From Microcoleus sp. FACHB-61 (GTDB taxonomy: Bacteria; Cyanobacteriota; Cyanobacteriia; Cyanobacteriales; Microcoleaceae): 50,601 nucleotides of DNA. The notes under the pieces were generated by a model. The model was not told the origin of the DNA, did no database searches, and saw only the letters and a program-made list of their open reading frames with translations. Positions 42,353 through 50,482 of this stretch are shown here, piece after piece; position 1 is the stretch's first letter; the number at the start of each line of letters is the position of its first letter. Position numbers and translations under genes: made by a program. Location of the stretch: NCBI GenBank assembly GCA_014695295.1, contig JACJNY010000058.1, positions 1 through 50,601 of the forward strand, written 5' to 3'.

Positions 42353-42503
42353 CTCAATTGCCTTAGCAGGATTTCAGCTAATGTCCGCTAGCTATTTTTA
42401 ACCGGATACCGCGCGATCGCTTTTCACAAATTACCATTGATTTTCCTCAAAAACTACTTAAATTTAACAGACAAAGGCTACTTTAATTGACAGGAGATTT
42501 GCT

Positions 42504-43262
42504 TTGAAAACACTATTTTTGGCTTGGCAAAGCCCGGGCAGTGGTTCTTGGTTTCCGATTGGTCGATTGACATTTAACGGTAAAGAATACCAGTTCAATT
42601 ATACAAATGGTGTTCTAGAAGCGAAACTTAAGTGCGGGTTTCTGCCTTTGCCATCTTTCCCGAATTTCTATAATGTTTACACTTCACAGAAACTGTTTTC
42701 GTTGTTTTCTAATCGAGTGATGGCGCGATCGCGCCCTGAGTACCCTGAATTTGTACAGTGGTTGAATATCCCTGAACACGAACATGACCCAATTGCTTTA
42801 TTGGCGCGCAGCGGAGGCAAACGGGCAACTGATAAATTTGAGGTGTTCCCCTGTCCCGAACCAGATGAAAATGGACGTTACTGTATCCATTTTTTTGCAG
42901 ATGGACTGCGATACCTTTCAAAGTCGGCAATTGAACGGATTAATCGGCTTCAAGTGGGCGAACTTTTGTATTTAGCCCACGAATTTCAAAATCCGCGCGC
43001 TTCCCGTCTGCTTCTGTGTACTAAAGATCACTGGATTGTCGGCTATTGTCAGCGCTATCTTGTGGAGGATATTTTTGAAATTATCTCGCAGCATCCAGAA
43101 TTGGTTCGCGTAGAAGTCGATCGTCTCAACCAACCCCCTACGCCGCTACAGTTCCGCTTGCTGTGCAAGATGACCGCCGAGTGGCGAGACTTTCGCCCCT
43201 TCCAAGGTCGGATTTACCAGCCGATTAGCAGTGATGTTTTAGCTGCAAGTGCGATCGGATAA
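42504..43262 (+). CDS. HipA N-terminal-like / HIRAN-like partner protein
   Basis: The 252-residue protein starts at an ATT-free frame opening with TTGAAAACACTA (TTG start, GGAG 9 bases upstream). The first 85 residues (MKTLFLAWQSPGSGSWFPIG then RLTFNGKEYQFNYTNGVLEA) look like the small HipA N-terminal subdomain (G-x-L-x-F-x-Y). The part around 125-195 (LRYLSKSAIERINRLQVGEL then LYLAHEFQNPRASRLLLCTK and IVGYCQRYLVEDIF) looks like a HIRAN fold (ep-NPxDxxAIxV-xxGYxP). Such HIRAN-like partners next to a HipA-like kinase occur in other cyanobacteria as far as I recall. It could be an inhibitor or a targeting subunit of the kinase. Both domain calls are by eye. Confidence 0.72.
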   Translation: MKTLFLAWQSPGSGSWFPIGRLTFNGKEYQFNYTNGVLEAKLKCGFLPLPSFPNFYNVYTSQKLFSLFSNRVMARSRPEYPEFVQWLNIPEHEHDPIALLARSGGKRATDKFEVFPCPEPDENGRYCIHFFADGLRYLSKSAIERINRLQVGELLYLAHEFQNPRASRLLLCTKDHWIVGYCQRYLVEDIFEIISQHPELVRVEVDRLNQPPTPLQFRLLCKMTAEWRDFRPFQGRIYQPISSDVLAASAIG

Positions 43263-43373
43263 TCAGCAACAATAAGTAAAATTATCATCACAAAGTTAGG
43301 GAAGAACCCCAATTAATTATTGTGAATTTATTAGACCCACTCGCGAATAAAATTGCTCTAGAATTAGAAATAG

Positions 43374-43437
43374 ACTGGGTTTGTTGAATTGTTGATAATT
43401 GTATGATTCATCTGGCAACTTAAGAAACCCGGTTTCT
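43374..43437. repeat. Palindromic dispersed repeat (GAAACCGGGTTT family)
   Basis: ACTGGGTTTGTTGAA and TAAGAAACCCGGTTTCT (arms 43374-43388 and 43421-43437) are inverted relatives of the arms at 12758-12820. Confidence 0.6.
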
Positions 43438-43484
43438 CGATCGCACAACTCGATCAAATTGCAAGTATTCGGTAAATAAACGTA

Positions 43485-43973
43485 ATGATTACAATCGTGA
43501 TGGGAGTCTCCGGTTCTGGCAAAACTACTGTTGGCAAGTTGCTGGCGCAATCTCTCACTTGGGATTTCAGCGATGCCGACGATTTTCACCCATCAGCTAA
43601 TATCGAGAAAATGAGTCTGGGCATTCCTTTAGAAGATGCGGATCGCCTTCCTTGGCTATTACAATTGCAAGCTGCAATAGACAGGTGGCTGTTGGAAAAT
43701 AAAAATGTGGTTTTGGCTTGTTCTGCTTTAAAAACATCTTACCGGGAAATGCTCTGCCGAGACCAGCAGCGGATGAAAATAGTTTATCTCAAATGTTCTT
43801 TTCATCTATTAGCAACAAGGTTAAAAAGTCGCGAAAATCACTACATGAAAGCAGACTTGCTGTTAAGTCAGTTAGACACTCTCGAAGAACCAGAAGATGC
43901 AATTATCATAGATGCTTCGCAGCCGCTAGAGGTAATCGTGCGCCAAATTAGAAATCATCTGATGTGCGGTTAA
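43485..43973 (+). CDS. gntK: Gluconokinase
   Basis: The 162-residue protein matches thermoresistant-type gluconokinases in length and motifs: MGVSGSGKTTVGKLLAQSL (P-loop), FSDADDFHPSANIEKMSLGI PL with the substrate-binding Asp-Asp-Phe-His, DADRLPWLLQL, VVLACSALKTSYREMLC and RLKSRENHYMKADLLLSQLDTLE-like lid. It phosphorylates gluconate to 6-phosphogluconate for the oxidative pentose phosphate pathway. ATG 43485 is used here; ATG 43500 is an alternative that would begin exactly at the P-loop strand. It converges with the PfkB-type kinase gene and has its own terminator. Confidence 0.9.
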   Translation: MITIVMGVSGSGKTTVGKLLAQSLTWDFSDADDFHPSANIEKMSLGIPLEDADRLPWLLQLQAAIDRWLLENKNVVLACSALKTSYREMLCRDQQRMKIVYLKCSFHLLATRLKSRENHYMKADLLLSQLDTLEEPEDAIIIDASQPLEVIVRQIRNHLMCG

Positions 43974-44161
43974 TTGCCCACAATAAAACCTCTAATGCAA
44001 AATCTGGCTTCAATACCTCTTTATTTCTTAGTTTCTCTCAGCTAGGACGAGAGTTTGTATAGTAGCGATTTTAATCGCCGAGTCTTATCGAGGGTTTTTA
44101 ACGCGGATTTAGTATAACAGTTATTTTTTTCCTAGCTATAGGGTTTCTGAATCAAATGTAG

Positions 44162-44191
44162 CTCTCTCTCCGTTTCCGGGGGAGAGGTTTT
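44162..44191 (+). terminator. Intrinsic terminator after gntK
   Basis: CTCTCTCC and GGGGAGAG pair (one mismatch) over a loop of seven bases and are followed by GTTTT. It sits just before the end of the convergent PfkB gene. Confidence 0.6.
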
Positions 44192-44196
44192 GCCTG

Positions 44197-45174
44197 CTAA
44201 TTTTTGTACAAATACAAGAAAGCTTCTACTTCAGCGGCGGTTGGTTGAGCTTTAATTGCCCCGGCTTTCATCGCTGTCATCGAACCTACCGCATTCGCAT
44301 AAGTTACAACTTTTTTTGTTATTTCTGGATCGGCTAAACTCTTAATTCCCACCTTGCACAATTGGCTGACAAAACCAGCCAGAAAACCGTCGCCGGCACC
44401 TGTTGTATCCTCAACATCTACTTTAAATGCGGGGATTTTTCCTTCATTTTCCGATAGACAATAAGCGCAACCTTTCTCGCCCGCAGTCACCAAAACGCCT
44501 TCTACGGAATCGAGGCGGTAGGTAATAGCTCCAGCGTCGGTAGTGTCAAACAACCATTCGGCTTCTTCCTCAGATAACTTGACAAAATCAACTTTTTTTA
44601 AGATTGTTCTAATGCGCGCTTTTGCTTCGTCTGGATTTGACCAAAACACCGGACGCCAATTGATGTCAAGTATAATTTTAACGTCGTACTGTTCTGCTAG
44701 TTGGAGCGCTCGGGCGATCGCCTCTCGACTTTCAGGATAAGCTAATTCTAAAGTGCCTAGCACTAAAAATTCGGCATTTTCAAACAGCGTCTCCGGTATT
44801 TGTGCAGCGAGGAGGCGAGTGTCGGCAAAATCCGCAGTATCGAATTCGCCAAAACCGGCAAAAGATCGATCGCCCGCTTTATTCCGCAAGACATAAACTT
44901 GCCGCGTCGGCGCACTCGGATGGCGCTGCACTCCAGCGGTGTCAACCCCTACTTCTTGCAATACCTCCACTAGGGAATTCCCCAATTCATCCCCACCTAC
45001 AGCACCGATAAATCCCGCCGCCGTCCCCAATTTAACCAAAGCACAAGCAACATTAGCAGGAGCACCGCCGGGATATGCAGTCCAAGATTCTACCTCTTCG
45101 AGAGATACTCCTGGTTTGTCTGCTAAACAATCAAATAAAATTTCACCCAGACACAGAACGAGGGGATAAGTCAT
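44197..45174 (-). CDS. PfkB-family carbohydrate kinase, probable fructokinase
   Basis: The 325-residue ribokinase-fold protein has LVLCLGEILFDCLAD at the start, then the PfkB signature 1 YPGGAPANVACALVKLG and AGFIGAVGGDELGNSLVEVL. IILDINWRPVFWSN and VDFVKLSEEEAEWLF follow, with signature 2 VDVEDTTGAGDGFLAGFVSQ carrying the catalytic Asp and the anion hole. The GEIL(F)DCL and NWRPVFW motifs are those of fructokinases, so fructose is the best substrate guess. It supplies fructose 6-phosphate from sucrose breakdown. It stands on the minus strand with a heptamer-rich upstream region. Confidence 0.9.
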   Translation of the reverse strand: MTYPLVLCLGEILFDCLADKPGVSLEEVESWTAYPGGAPANVACALVKLGTAAGFIGAVGGDELGNSLVEVLQEVGVDTAGVQRHPSAPTRQVYVLRNKAGDRSFAGFGEFDTADFADTRLLAAQIPETLFENAEFLVLGTLELAYPESREAIARALQLAEQYDVKIILDINWRPVFWSNPDEAKARIRTILKKVDFVKLSEEEAEWLFDTTDAGAITYRLDSVEGVLVTAGEKGCAYCLSENEGKIPAFKVDVEDTTGAGDGFLAGFVSQLCKVGIKSLADPEITKKVVTYANAVGSMTAMKAGAIKAQPTAAEVEAFLYLYKN

Positions 45175-45620
45175 ATTAATTTTAGATTGGAGATTTGAGA
45201 TTTTAGAGCAGCAGTAGACAGGTCAATAATTATTTTTAACCCATCCCAGAAAAATAGCAAGCTATTTTTTAATGGCTGCTCCTATAATATCAGACCTACT
45301 GATACAGGCAGTTACTCCCTTAAGGCACAAGTGTAGTGGGGGCCTATCATTAGTTTTACGTGCAAACATCTGCGCTTTTTTGGGCCCGGATGTCAGATGC
45401 GCCCAGGTAAAGGGAGCATCCGCCACCCGAGGCGCCAGCAGTGGAAGTGGCTGCTGGCGCCTCGGGTGGCGGCGCTGGGTTTGCGCTTTTTGCGATTATG
45501 CAAGCGAGTTGGTGCTTGGGGATCCAAAGAGTAGCACAACAAATTTAATTTTGTCTTCATACTTCATCCCTCATCCTCTAGAATTGTAGATAGGTAAATA
45601 TGCAGACATAGGAAAAATTT
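45175..45620. other. Intergenic region with hairpins, upstream of the PedR-like gene
   Basis: It holds a small hairpin AAAAATAGC-AA-GCTATTTTT (45250-45269) that reads as a terminator in both directions, and the perfect 22-bp inverted repeat at 45420-45472. The open frame 45272-45589 has no protein-like features and covers the palindrome, so I do not call it. Confidence 0.5.
45420..45472. repeat. Perfect 22-bp GC-rich inverted repeat
   Basis: The arm at 45420-45441 (CCGCCACCCGAGGCGCCAGC plus AG) and the arm at 45451-45472 are exact complements around the 9-base loop TGGAAGTGG. Its GC content is far above the surroundings. TGCGCTTTTT occurs on both sides (about 45371 and 45482), which could mark a small insertion. 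No T-run follows directly. Confidence 0.92.
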
Positions 45621-45896
45621 ATGAGCGGGAGCGTCTCTGGGACCCCTGTCACCCTGTCGGACAGAGAATTGCAAGTGGTAGAGTTAGTAGCGGCGGGATT
45701 GACTAATGAGAAAATCGCCGAAAAGTTAGAGATTAGCAAGCGTACAGTTGACAACCACATTAGCAATATCTTGAACAAGACTCGCGCCGACAATCGAGTT
45801 ACGCTGGTACGTTGGGCGTTGCAGTGGGGGAAGGTATGTTTGGACAATATTAACTGCTGCCCTCTACCGCGGCCGATCGATAAAGAAGTATCTTAA
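45621..45896 (+). CDS. pedR: Small LuxR-type regulator, PedR-like
   Basis: The 91-residue protein is nearly all GerE/LuxR helix-turn-helix: TLSDRELQVVELVAAGLTNE then KIAEKLEISKRTVDNHISNI with LNKTRADNRVTLVRWALQWG. The tail KVCLDNINCCPLPRP has three Cys. This size and the C-terminal Cys pattern match PedR, the redox-responsive regulator that in Synechocystis adjusts photosynthesis genes through thioredoxin-sensitive dimerisation. The name is by similarity from memory. It has no receiver domain. The gene is followed after 31 bases by a conserved small gene, probably co-transcribed. Confidence 0.8.
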   Translation: MSGSVSGTPVTLSDRELQVVELVAAGLTNEKIAEKLEISKRTVDNHISNILNKTRADNRVTLVRWALQWGKVCLDNINCCPLPRPIDKEVS

Positions 45897-45927
45897 GTAG
45901 GGATTCTGGTTGGGGACAGGCAAAGAA

Positions 45928-46212
45928 ATGATGCAAACGGCACAAGAAAAACAACTCCGCTATCACATTCAATCCCCCGGATTGCCGCTGGCGGTGTATC
46001 GCGAAGTGGCGACCCATTTGCGTCAAGTTGAAGGGGTGCAAACCGGTTTAATTCCGCAGCAGTCGCAGCGGTTTGATTACAGCGACAGCCAAATTGGGGG
46101 TTTGTGGATACAGTATCCTGAAGGGTTCGATTTGGCAGGTCGGGAGCGAGTCGATCGCATTTTGGCTTATTATGGCGATCGTTACGGAGCTTGGGAATTA
46201 TTAAGTCATTAG
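45928..46212 (+). CDS. Conserved-looking hypothetical protein, 94 residues
   Basis: It is read from the ATG at 45928 (MMQTAQEKQLRYHIQSPGLP). The frame opens six codons earlier at a TTG. The protein is soluble and compact: YREVATHLRQVEGVQTGLIP then QQSQRFDYSDSQIGGLWIQY, PEGFDLAGRERVDRILAYYG and YGAWELL. I do not recognise a named family, but the dense, well-formed alpha/beta pattern and normal codon use suggest a real cyanobacterial protein. It follows the PedR-like gene by 31 bases, so it may be part of the same transcript. A heptamer array begins at its end. Confidence 0.72.
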   Translation: MMQTAQEKQLRYHIQSPGLPLAVYREVATHLRQVEGVQTGLIPQQSQRFDYSDSQIGGLWIQYPEGFDLAGRERVDRILAYYGDRYGAWELLSH

Positions 46213-46240
46213 TCATTAGTCAGCAGTTATTAGTCATTAG
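46204..46240. repeat. Heptamer tandem repeat (TTAGTCA)
   Basis: About five copies of CATTAGT right after the small gene stop. They are complementary to the array at 46335-46408. Confidence 0.85.
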
Positions 46241-46334
46241 CTCAGAGTTAAGGACACAGAACTAACGAATACAGAAGTTATGAGCGGCTTAGTTAAAAGG
46301 CTATTTGCTAACAACTTTCATACCAGTTACTTTA

Positions 46335-46408
46335 CCAATGACCAATGATTAATGATTAATGACCAATGACCAATGATTAATGACCAATGACTAATGACCA
46401 ATGACTAA
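46335..46408. repeat. Heptamer tandem repeat (ATGACCA/ATGATTA), inverted partner
   Basis: About ten copies of AATGACC / AATGATT / AATGACT fill the hisS upstream region and run into its first possible start codon. With the array at 46204 they could form a long hairpin. Confidence 0.9.
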
Positions 46409-46412
46409 CAAA

Positions 46413-47687
46413 ATGAGTGCAATTAAAACTTTACCGGGAACGCGGGATATTTTGCCCGCTGAAATTCAATACTGGCAAAATATAGAAGAAGTCGCTAGAA
46501 CAATTTTGAAAAAAGCGGCTTATCGAGAAATTCGGACGCCAATTTTTGAACAGACATCTTTATTTGAACGCGGCATCGGCGAAGCTACCGATGTTGTGGG
46601 TAAGGAAATGTACACTTTTAAGGATAAGGGCGATCGATCGACTACTTTGCGTCCAGAAGGCACCGCCGGAGTAGTCCGAGCTTTTATTCAAAACAGTTTG
46701 TACGCGGCGGGAGACGTGCAGCGTCTGTGGTATGCTGGGCCGATGTTTCGTTACGAACGCGCGCAAGAAGGAAGACAGCGGCAGTTCAATCAAATTGGCG
46801 TGGAAGTCTTGGGGAGTGCGAATCCCCGTGCGGATGTCGAGGTAATTGCGATCGCCACCGACATCCTGCAAACCCTCGGTTTAAAAAATTTGCGCCTCGA
46901 TATTAATTCTGTCGGAAATAAGCAAGACCGACAAAATTACCGGCAAGCTTTGATCGATTATTTTACACCGCACAAAGACGAATTAGACGCGGATTCTCAA
47001 GACCGCTTGACTCGCAATCCCCTGCGGATATTGGACAGCAAAAATGAGCGCACTCAGGAAATTGTCAAGGGTGCACCGAGTATTTTAGAATATTTGGGCG
47101 ATGAATCGCGATCGCACTTCGAGCAAGTGCAGCTTATGCTCACAAATTTAGGAATTAGCTATCAGTTAAATCCCAGATTAGTGCGTGGTTTAGATTACTA
47201 TACCTACACCGCATTTGAAATTATCTCCGACGATTTGGGAGCGCAAGCAACAGTTTGCGGAGGCGGCCGCTACGACGGTTTAGTAAAGGAATTGGGCGGC
47301 CCCGATACGGCGGCAGTCGGTTGGGCAATGGGTATCGAAAGGTTGATTATCCTGCTGCAAAAGTTGCAACCTTTGCCCGCGCCCAAGTTGGATTTTTATT
47401 TGGTATCTAGGGGCGAAAAAGCAGAACAGCAATCGGTATTGTTAGCTCAAAAATTGCGAAGTGCGGGGTTTAGTGTAGAGATTGATTTGAGCGCTAGTGC
47501 TTTCGGGAAACAGTTTAAAAGAGCGGACAGAAGCGGTGCAGTTGCCTGTTTAGTTTTGGGAGATGCGGAAGCTGAAAACGAGACGGTACAATTGAAGTGG
47601 TTGGCGAGTGGTGAACAAAGTGCGATCGCGCAATCGGAACTACTAGCAATGACAAATGAGCTACAGCACAAAATTAACAACCCTTAG
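46413..47687 (+). CDS. hisS: Histidyl-tRNA synthetase
   Basis: The 424-residue class II synthetase is read from the ATG at 46413 (MSAIKTLPGTRDILPAEI). An ATG four codons earlier lies inside the heptamer repeat. The class II motifs are all present: AAYREIRTPIFEQTSLFERG (motif 1), LYAAGDVQRLWYAGPMFRYE RAQEGRQRQFNQIGVE (motif 2) and AVGWAMGIERLI (motif 3). The HisRS-specific LVRGLDYYTYTAFEI and GGGRYDGLVKELGG are also present, with the anticodon-binding domain at 330-424. It charges tRNA-His. HipA-family kinases act on other synthetases, and no link to the nearby kinase is shown. Confidence 0.96.
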   Translation: MSAIKTLPGTRDILPAEIQYWQNIEEVARTILKKAAYREIRTPIFEQTSLFERGIGEATDVVGKEMYTFKDKGDRSTTLRPEGTAGVVRAFIQNSLYAAGDVQRLWYAGPMFRYERAQEGRQRQFNQIGVEVLGSANPRADVEVIAIATDILQTLGLKNLRLDINSVGNKQDRQNYRQALIDYFTPHKDELDADSQDRLTRNPLRILDSKNERTQEIVKGAPSILEYLGDESRSHFEQVQLMLTNLGISYQLNPRLVRGLDYYTYTAFEIISDDLGAQATVCGGGRYDGLVKELGGPDTAAVGWAMGIERLIILLQKLQPLPAPKLDFYLVSRGEKAEQQSVLLAQKLRSAGFSVEIDLSASAFGKQFKRADRSGAVACLVLGDAEAENETVQLKWLASGEQSAIAQSELLAMTNELQHKINNP

Positions 47688-47720
47688 AACTCTCGGTTTT
47701 AGCCCAGTCTAGATCCCCCT

Positions 47721-47747
47721 AAATCCCCCTTAATCAGGGGGATTTAG
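47721..47747 (+). terminator. Probable terminator after hisS
   Basis: AAATCCCCC and GGGGGATTT form a perfect 9-bp stem with loop TTAATCA, 34 bases after the hisS stop. A second hairpin, GTTACC..GGTAAC, lies at 47764-47785. The T-run is weak. Confidence 0.65.
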
Positions 47748-47885
47748 AATTCCCATCCTCTCGTTACCAGGAAGATCCCGGTAACGCATATCCAGAGGCT
47801 CTGCCTCGTCATTAAGCCATTAACATGAATCCCAAAAACCAAGAGATATAATTTAAACATTAAAACATTTAACCTAAGATAAACT

Positions 47886-48635
47886 ATGTCTGTAGCAACT
47901 AAAAATCCTGAAACACAACTCACAATCACCTGGCCGCTACTACCAGAAGATTTTCAACTACCAGACGACCCCGTGGAAGACGAAAGCCAACCATTATTAG
48001 CCGCCGCTTTGCGCCAGCCGCTAACAGAATTTCCAGAATTAATGCAGGATGCCTTAATTGTTTCCAACTTTGCCTTGTGTGCCGGCATAAGTTTCCCAGG
48101 TTCAAGCAGCGACGAACAGCGTATTATCTGCAAAGCACCAGATTGGATGTACGTGAAACCCGTCAATCCAAAAAATGTCTCTCAAGTACGCCGCAGTTAC
48201 ACGCCACACACAGAAGGAACCATCCCCCAAATCGTGATGGAATTTCTTTCAGAAACCTATGGAGAAGAATACTCCGTTGAGTTTACCTCGCGGGTGGGAA
48301 AGTGGTTTTTTTACGAGCAAGTAATCAAAGTCCCCAGATACGTCATATTCCGAGCGAAAACAGCTCATTTAGAAGTTTACGCTTTAGAATCAGAGCGTTA
48401 CAACTTGCAAAAACCTGATGAAAACGGACGTTATTGGATACCCGGATTGGACTTATTTTTAGGTATTTGGGAAGGAACGCACGAAGGGAGAACAGGCTGT
48501 TGGTTGAGGTGGTGGGATGCAGAAGGCGAGTTGTTGCTGTGGTCGGAAGAAAGAGCCGATCGCGAACGACTCCGCGCTGAAAGATTGGCAGAAAAACTGC
48601 GTCAAGCTGGGATCGAGTTAGATGACGAAGAGTGA
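47886..48635 (+). CDS. Uma2-family predicted endonuclease, long form
   Basis: The 249-residue protein is a long Uma2 (DUF820) member. The N-terminal LTITWPLLPEDFQLPDDPVE differs from the short form at 12155. The nuclease motifs are KAPDWMYVKP (Asp), PQIVMEFLSETYGEEYSVEF (Glu), GKWFFYEQVIKVPRYVIFRA (Lys) and LEVYALESERYNLQKPDENG. It ends in DLFLGIWEGTHEGRTGCWLR and the usual Arg/Glu/Leu-rich coiled coil (ERADRERLRAERLAEKLRQA). The family role is not established. It has its own start after the hisS terminator region and is followed by a hairpin and then the methyltransferase gene. Confidence 0.88.
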   Translation: MSVATKNPETQLTITWPLLPEDFQLPDDPVEDESQPLLAAALRQPLTEFPELMQDALIVSNFALCAGISFPGSSSDEQRIICKAPDWMYVKPVNPKNVSQVRRSYTPHTEGTIPQIVMEFLSETYGEEYSVEFTSRVGKWFFYEQVIKVPRYVIFRAKTAHLEVYALESERYNLQKPDENGRYWIPGLDLFLGIWEGTHEGRTGCWLRWWDAEGELLLWSEERADRERLRAERLAEKLRQAGIELDDEE

Positions 48636-48658
48636 AACATGAAACGAAATAGAGTCTT

Positions 48659-48684
48659 AGTAAGGTGATCTGTGCGCACCTTAC
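48659..48684. other. Hairpin between Uma2 and the methyltransferase gene
   Basis: GTAAGGTG and CACCTTAC form a perfect 8-bp stem (about 48660-48684). A second small hairpin, GCGGG..CCCGC, is at 48716-48732. Neither has a T-run. Confidence 0.5.
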
Positions 48685-48753
48685 TACTATTTGGTATAAT
48701 CACACTCTTGTGTCGCGGGCATCCTTCCCGCTACTGCCTCAGGTTACAGTCCT

Positions 48754-49887
48754 ATGTTAATTGAACGTCTAGATCCCATAAATTGGGAAAAAAAACCGCA
48801 ACTGATATCATTGTTTTCAGGTTGCGGCGGCATGGACTTGCCCTTCCACAAAGCGGGGTTTAAAGTAGTTTGGGCGATCGACTCCAATAAATACGCCTGC
48901 AAAACATTCAGCAGAAACATTGCTGATGTCATCATCAACGACAGCATAGAAAATATAGACATTGCACAAGTTCCCGAAGCTGAAATATGTATAGGAGGGT
49001 TTCCCTGTCAAGATTTCTCTCTAATTTGGAAGCGCCCCGGACTTGAAGGAACCAGAGGAAATTTATATACATATTTTCTCGATTTTGTCAATAAAAAAAA
49101 GCCCAAAGCTTTTGTAGCAGAAAATGTCAAAGGCTTATTAAGTGCAAATAATTATCAAGCAATAAAACAAATAATTTCTGACTTTGAAAGTATAGCACCA
49201 GGCTACTTAGTTAAACCTAAACTCTACAACTTTGCTGATTACGGAGTTCCCCAATTTCGCCAAAGAGTGTTATTAGTTGGCATTCGGATGGATACAGGAT
49301 TTAACTTTGTGCATCCTCAGCCAGAATACGGTCAAAATCGCAAAAAGCCTTATCGAACTGCGGGCGAAGCACTCAAAAATGTGGAAGCAGTTCTTGACAA
49401 TAACAAACATCATAAAATTCAGACCCGCACCGTTGAAATTTTAAATCGAATTCAACCGGGAGGCAATTTTGCTGATATTCCCAAGGATAGTCCATACTAT
49501 GTCAAAGGCATGATCAGTCACGTTTATCGGCGAATTCATCCAGATAAACCATCATCGACAATTATTGCGGGTGGAGGTGGCGGAACTTGGGGTTATCATT
49601 ATTTAGAACCGCGTTCTTTGACAAATCGTGAAAGAGCAAGATTGCAAACATTTCCCGATGATTTTGTTTTTGAAGGTTCTACTACTGAAGTGCGGCGGCA
49701 GATTGGAAATGCAGTGCCGCCGCAGGGAATTGCTGCTGTTGTTGAGGCTTTAATTCCGCTATTTAAGGGGGCTTATCCGAAAGTGGATTTATATGAAATG
49801 AGTAAAAAATTGCAGGGTATGTCAATTCAACAACGATTAAAATGGGCTGAATCCGAGGGATTCGAGCAGAGTTTGCAGTTAATTTGA
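48754..49887 (+). CDS. DNA (cytosine-5) methyltransferase
   Basis: The 377-residue protein has the C5 methyltransferase motifs in order. Motif I is LISLFSGCGGMDLPFHKAGF. Motif IV is CIGGFPCQDFS with the catalytic Cys, motif VI is AFVAENVKGLL, and motif VIII is FRQRVLLVGI. The target recognition region is about 205-300, motif IX is LTNRERARLQTFPDDF, and motif X is VRRQIGNAVPPQGIAAV. It is a complete enzyme. No intact restriction endonuclease is next to it; the downstream gene is a broken frame of unknown type. It could be an orphan methyltransferase or a remnant of a restriction-modification pair. The target sequence cannot be read from the protein. Confidence 0.93.
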   Translation: MLIERLDPINWEKKPQLISLFSGCGGMDLPFHKAGFKVVWAIDSNKYACKTFSRNIADVIINDSIENIDIAQVPEAEICIGGFPCQDFSLIWKRPGLEGTRGNLYTYFLDFVNKKKPKAFVAENVKGLLSANNYQAIKQIISDFESIAPGYLVKPKLYNFADYGVPQFRQRVLLVGIRMDTGFNFVHPQPEYGQNRKKPYRTAGEALKNVEAVLDNNKHHKIQTRTVEILNRIQPGGNFADIPKDSPYYVKGMISHVYRRIHPDKPSSTIIAGGGGGTWGYHYLEPRSLTNRERARLQTFPDDFVFEGSTTEVRRQIGNAVPPQGIAAVVEALIPLFKGAYPKVDLYEMSKKLQGMSIQQRLKWAESEGFEQSLQLI

Positions 49888-49959
49888 AATGTGGCGGTAT
49901 ATCTGAAGCTTAACATTAGCTGGCTCTGGGTTTACGATGAAATAAAATACATAAGGAGG

Positions 49960-50482
49960 GGAAGTCAATAATAAAGTTTGAGCTAGGTCACTACACCGAT
50001 TTTAAATTGCCCAGCAACTCAACTATTCCAGAGCAATGACAGCAAACACTTCAGACGGTTTGGGACAGAAAATATGACGATTTATACGAACGAGGTGGAA
50101 AGTGCAATGTAGAAGAAGCTTTTGTAGAAGTAATGAGAGCCTTTGGAATGCCTAATGATGCAATATCCCATCAGCGATACGTCTATATGGCTTATGGAAT
50201 AGCATTAGCAGCTAAACCGACTATTAAACATTACTTTCCTGAAGAACACAAAGCTGATATCGTGGAAGCAATTGTATCTTGTTGGCTTAAGGATGGCTGT
50301 GAAATCCCAGAAACTTGGGCTGATACCTTGTTTCCTAATATCAAGAAAATTGGAAAATATCAAGCTAGTAACGAAGCTTATAATATTTTCTACGGCTTGC
50401 TGCAAACACTCAACACCAAAACAGCCTATAAGGCCATCTTAGATATTTTGTATGATGCCATTACCGGGGACGCCATTTCTGG
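49960..50482 (+). pseudogene. Broken gene of unknown function downstream of the methyltransferase
   Basis: A good ribosome site (GGAGGGG near 49955) is followed not by ATG but by ATA ATA. From there one frame reads KFELGHYTDFKLPSNSTIPE then Q and a TGA (50036-50038), then QQTLQTVWDRKYDDLYERGG KCNVEEAFVEVMRAFGM and continues without interruption to GDAISG near 50480. Similarity of composition and frame across the TGA suggests one gene with a lost start and an in-frame stop. The 131-residue ORF from ATG 50133 is only its second half. The end, FTPHSAPPTGTYTQ, is read from an inverted repeat and looks foreign. I recognise no family. A restriction enzyme partner of the methyltransferase is possible but unsupported. 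Confidence 0.55.

Noticed and set aside
40240..43262. A functional operon of leuC with the HipA-like pair
   Set aside because: The short 34-base gap after leuC is suggestive of co-transcription, but nothing links leucine synthesis to these genes, and the second gene of the pair lies after a further 151 bases.
45272..45589. 105-residue plus-strand ORF before the PedR-like gene
   Set aside because: It runs through the perfect 22-bp inverted repeat, with low-complexity Ser/Gly/Arg translation and no recognisable domain.
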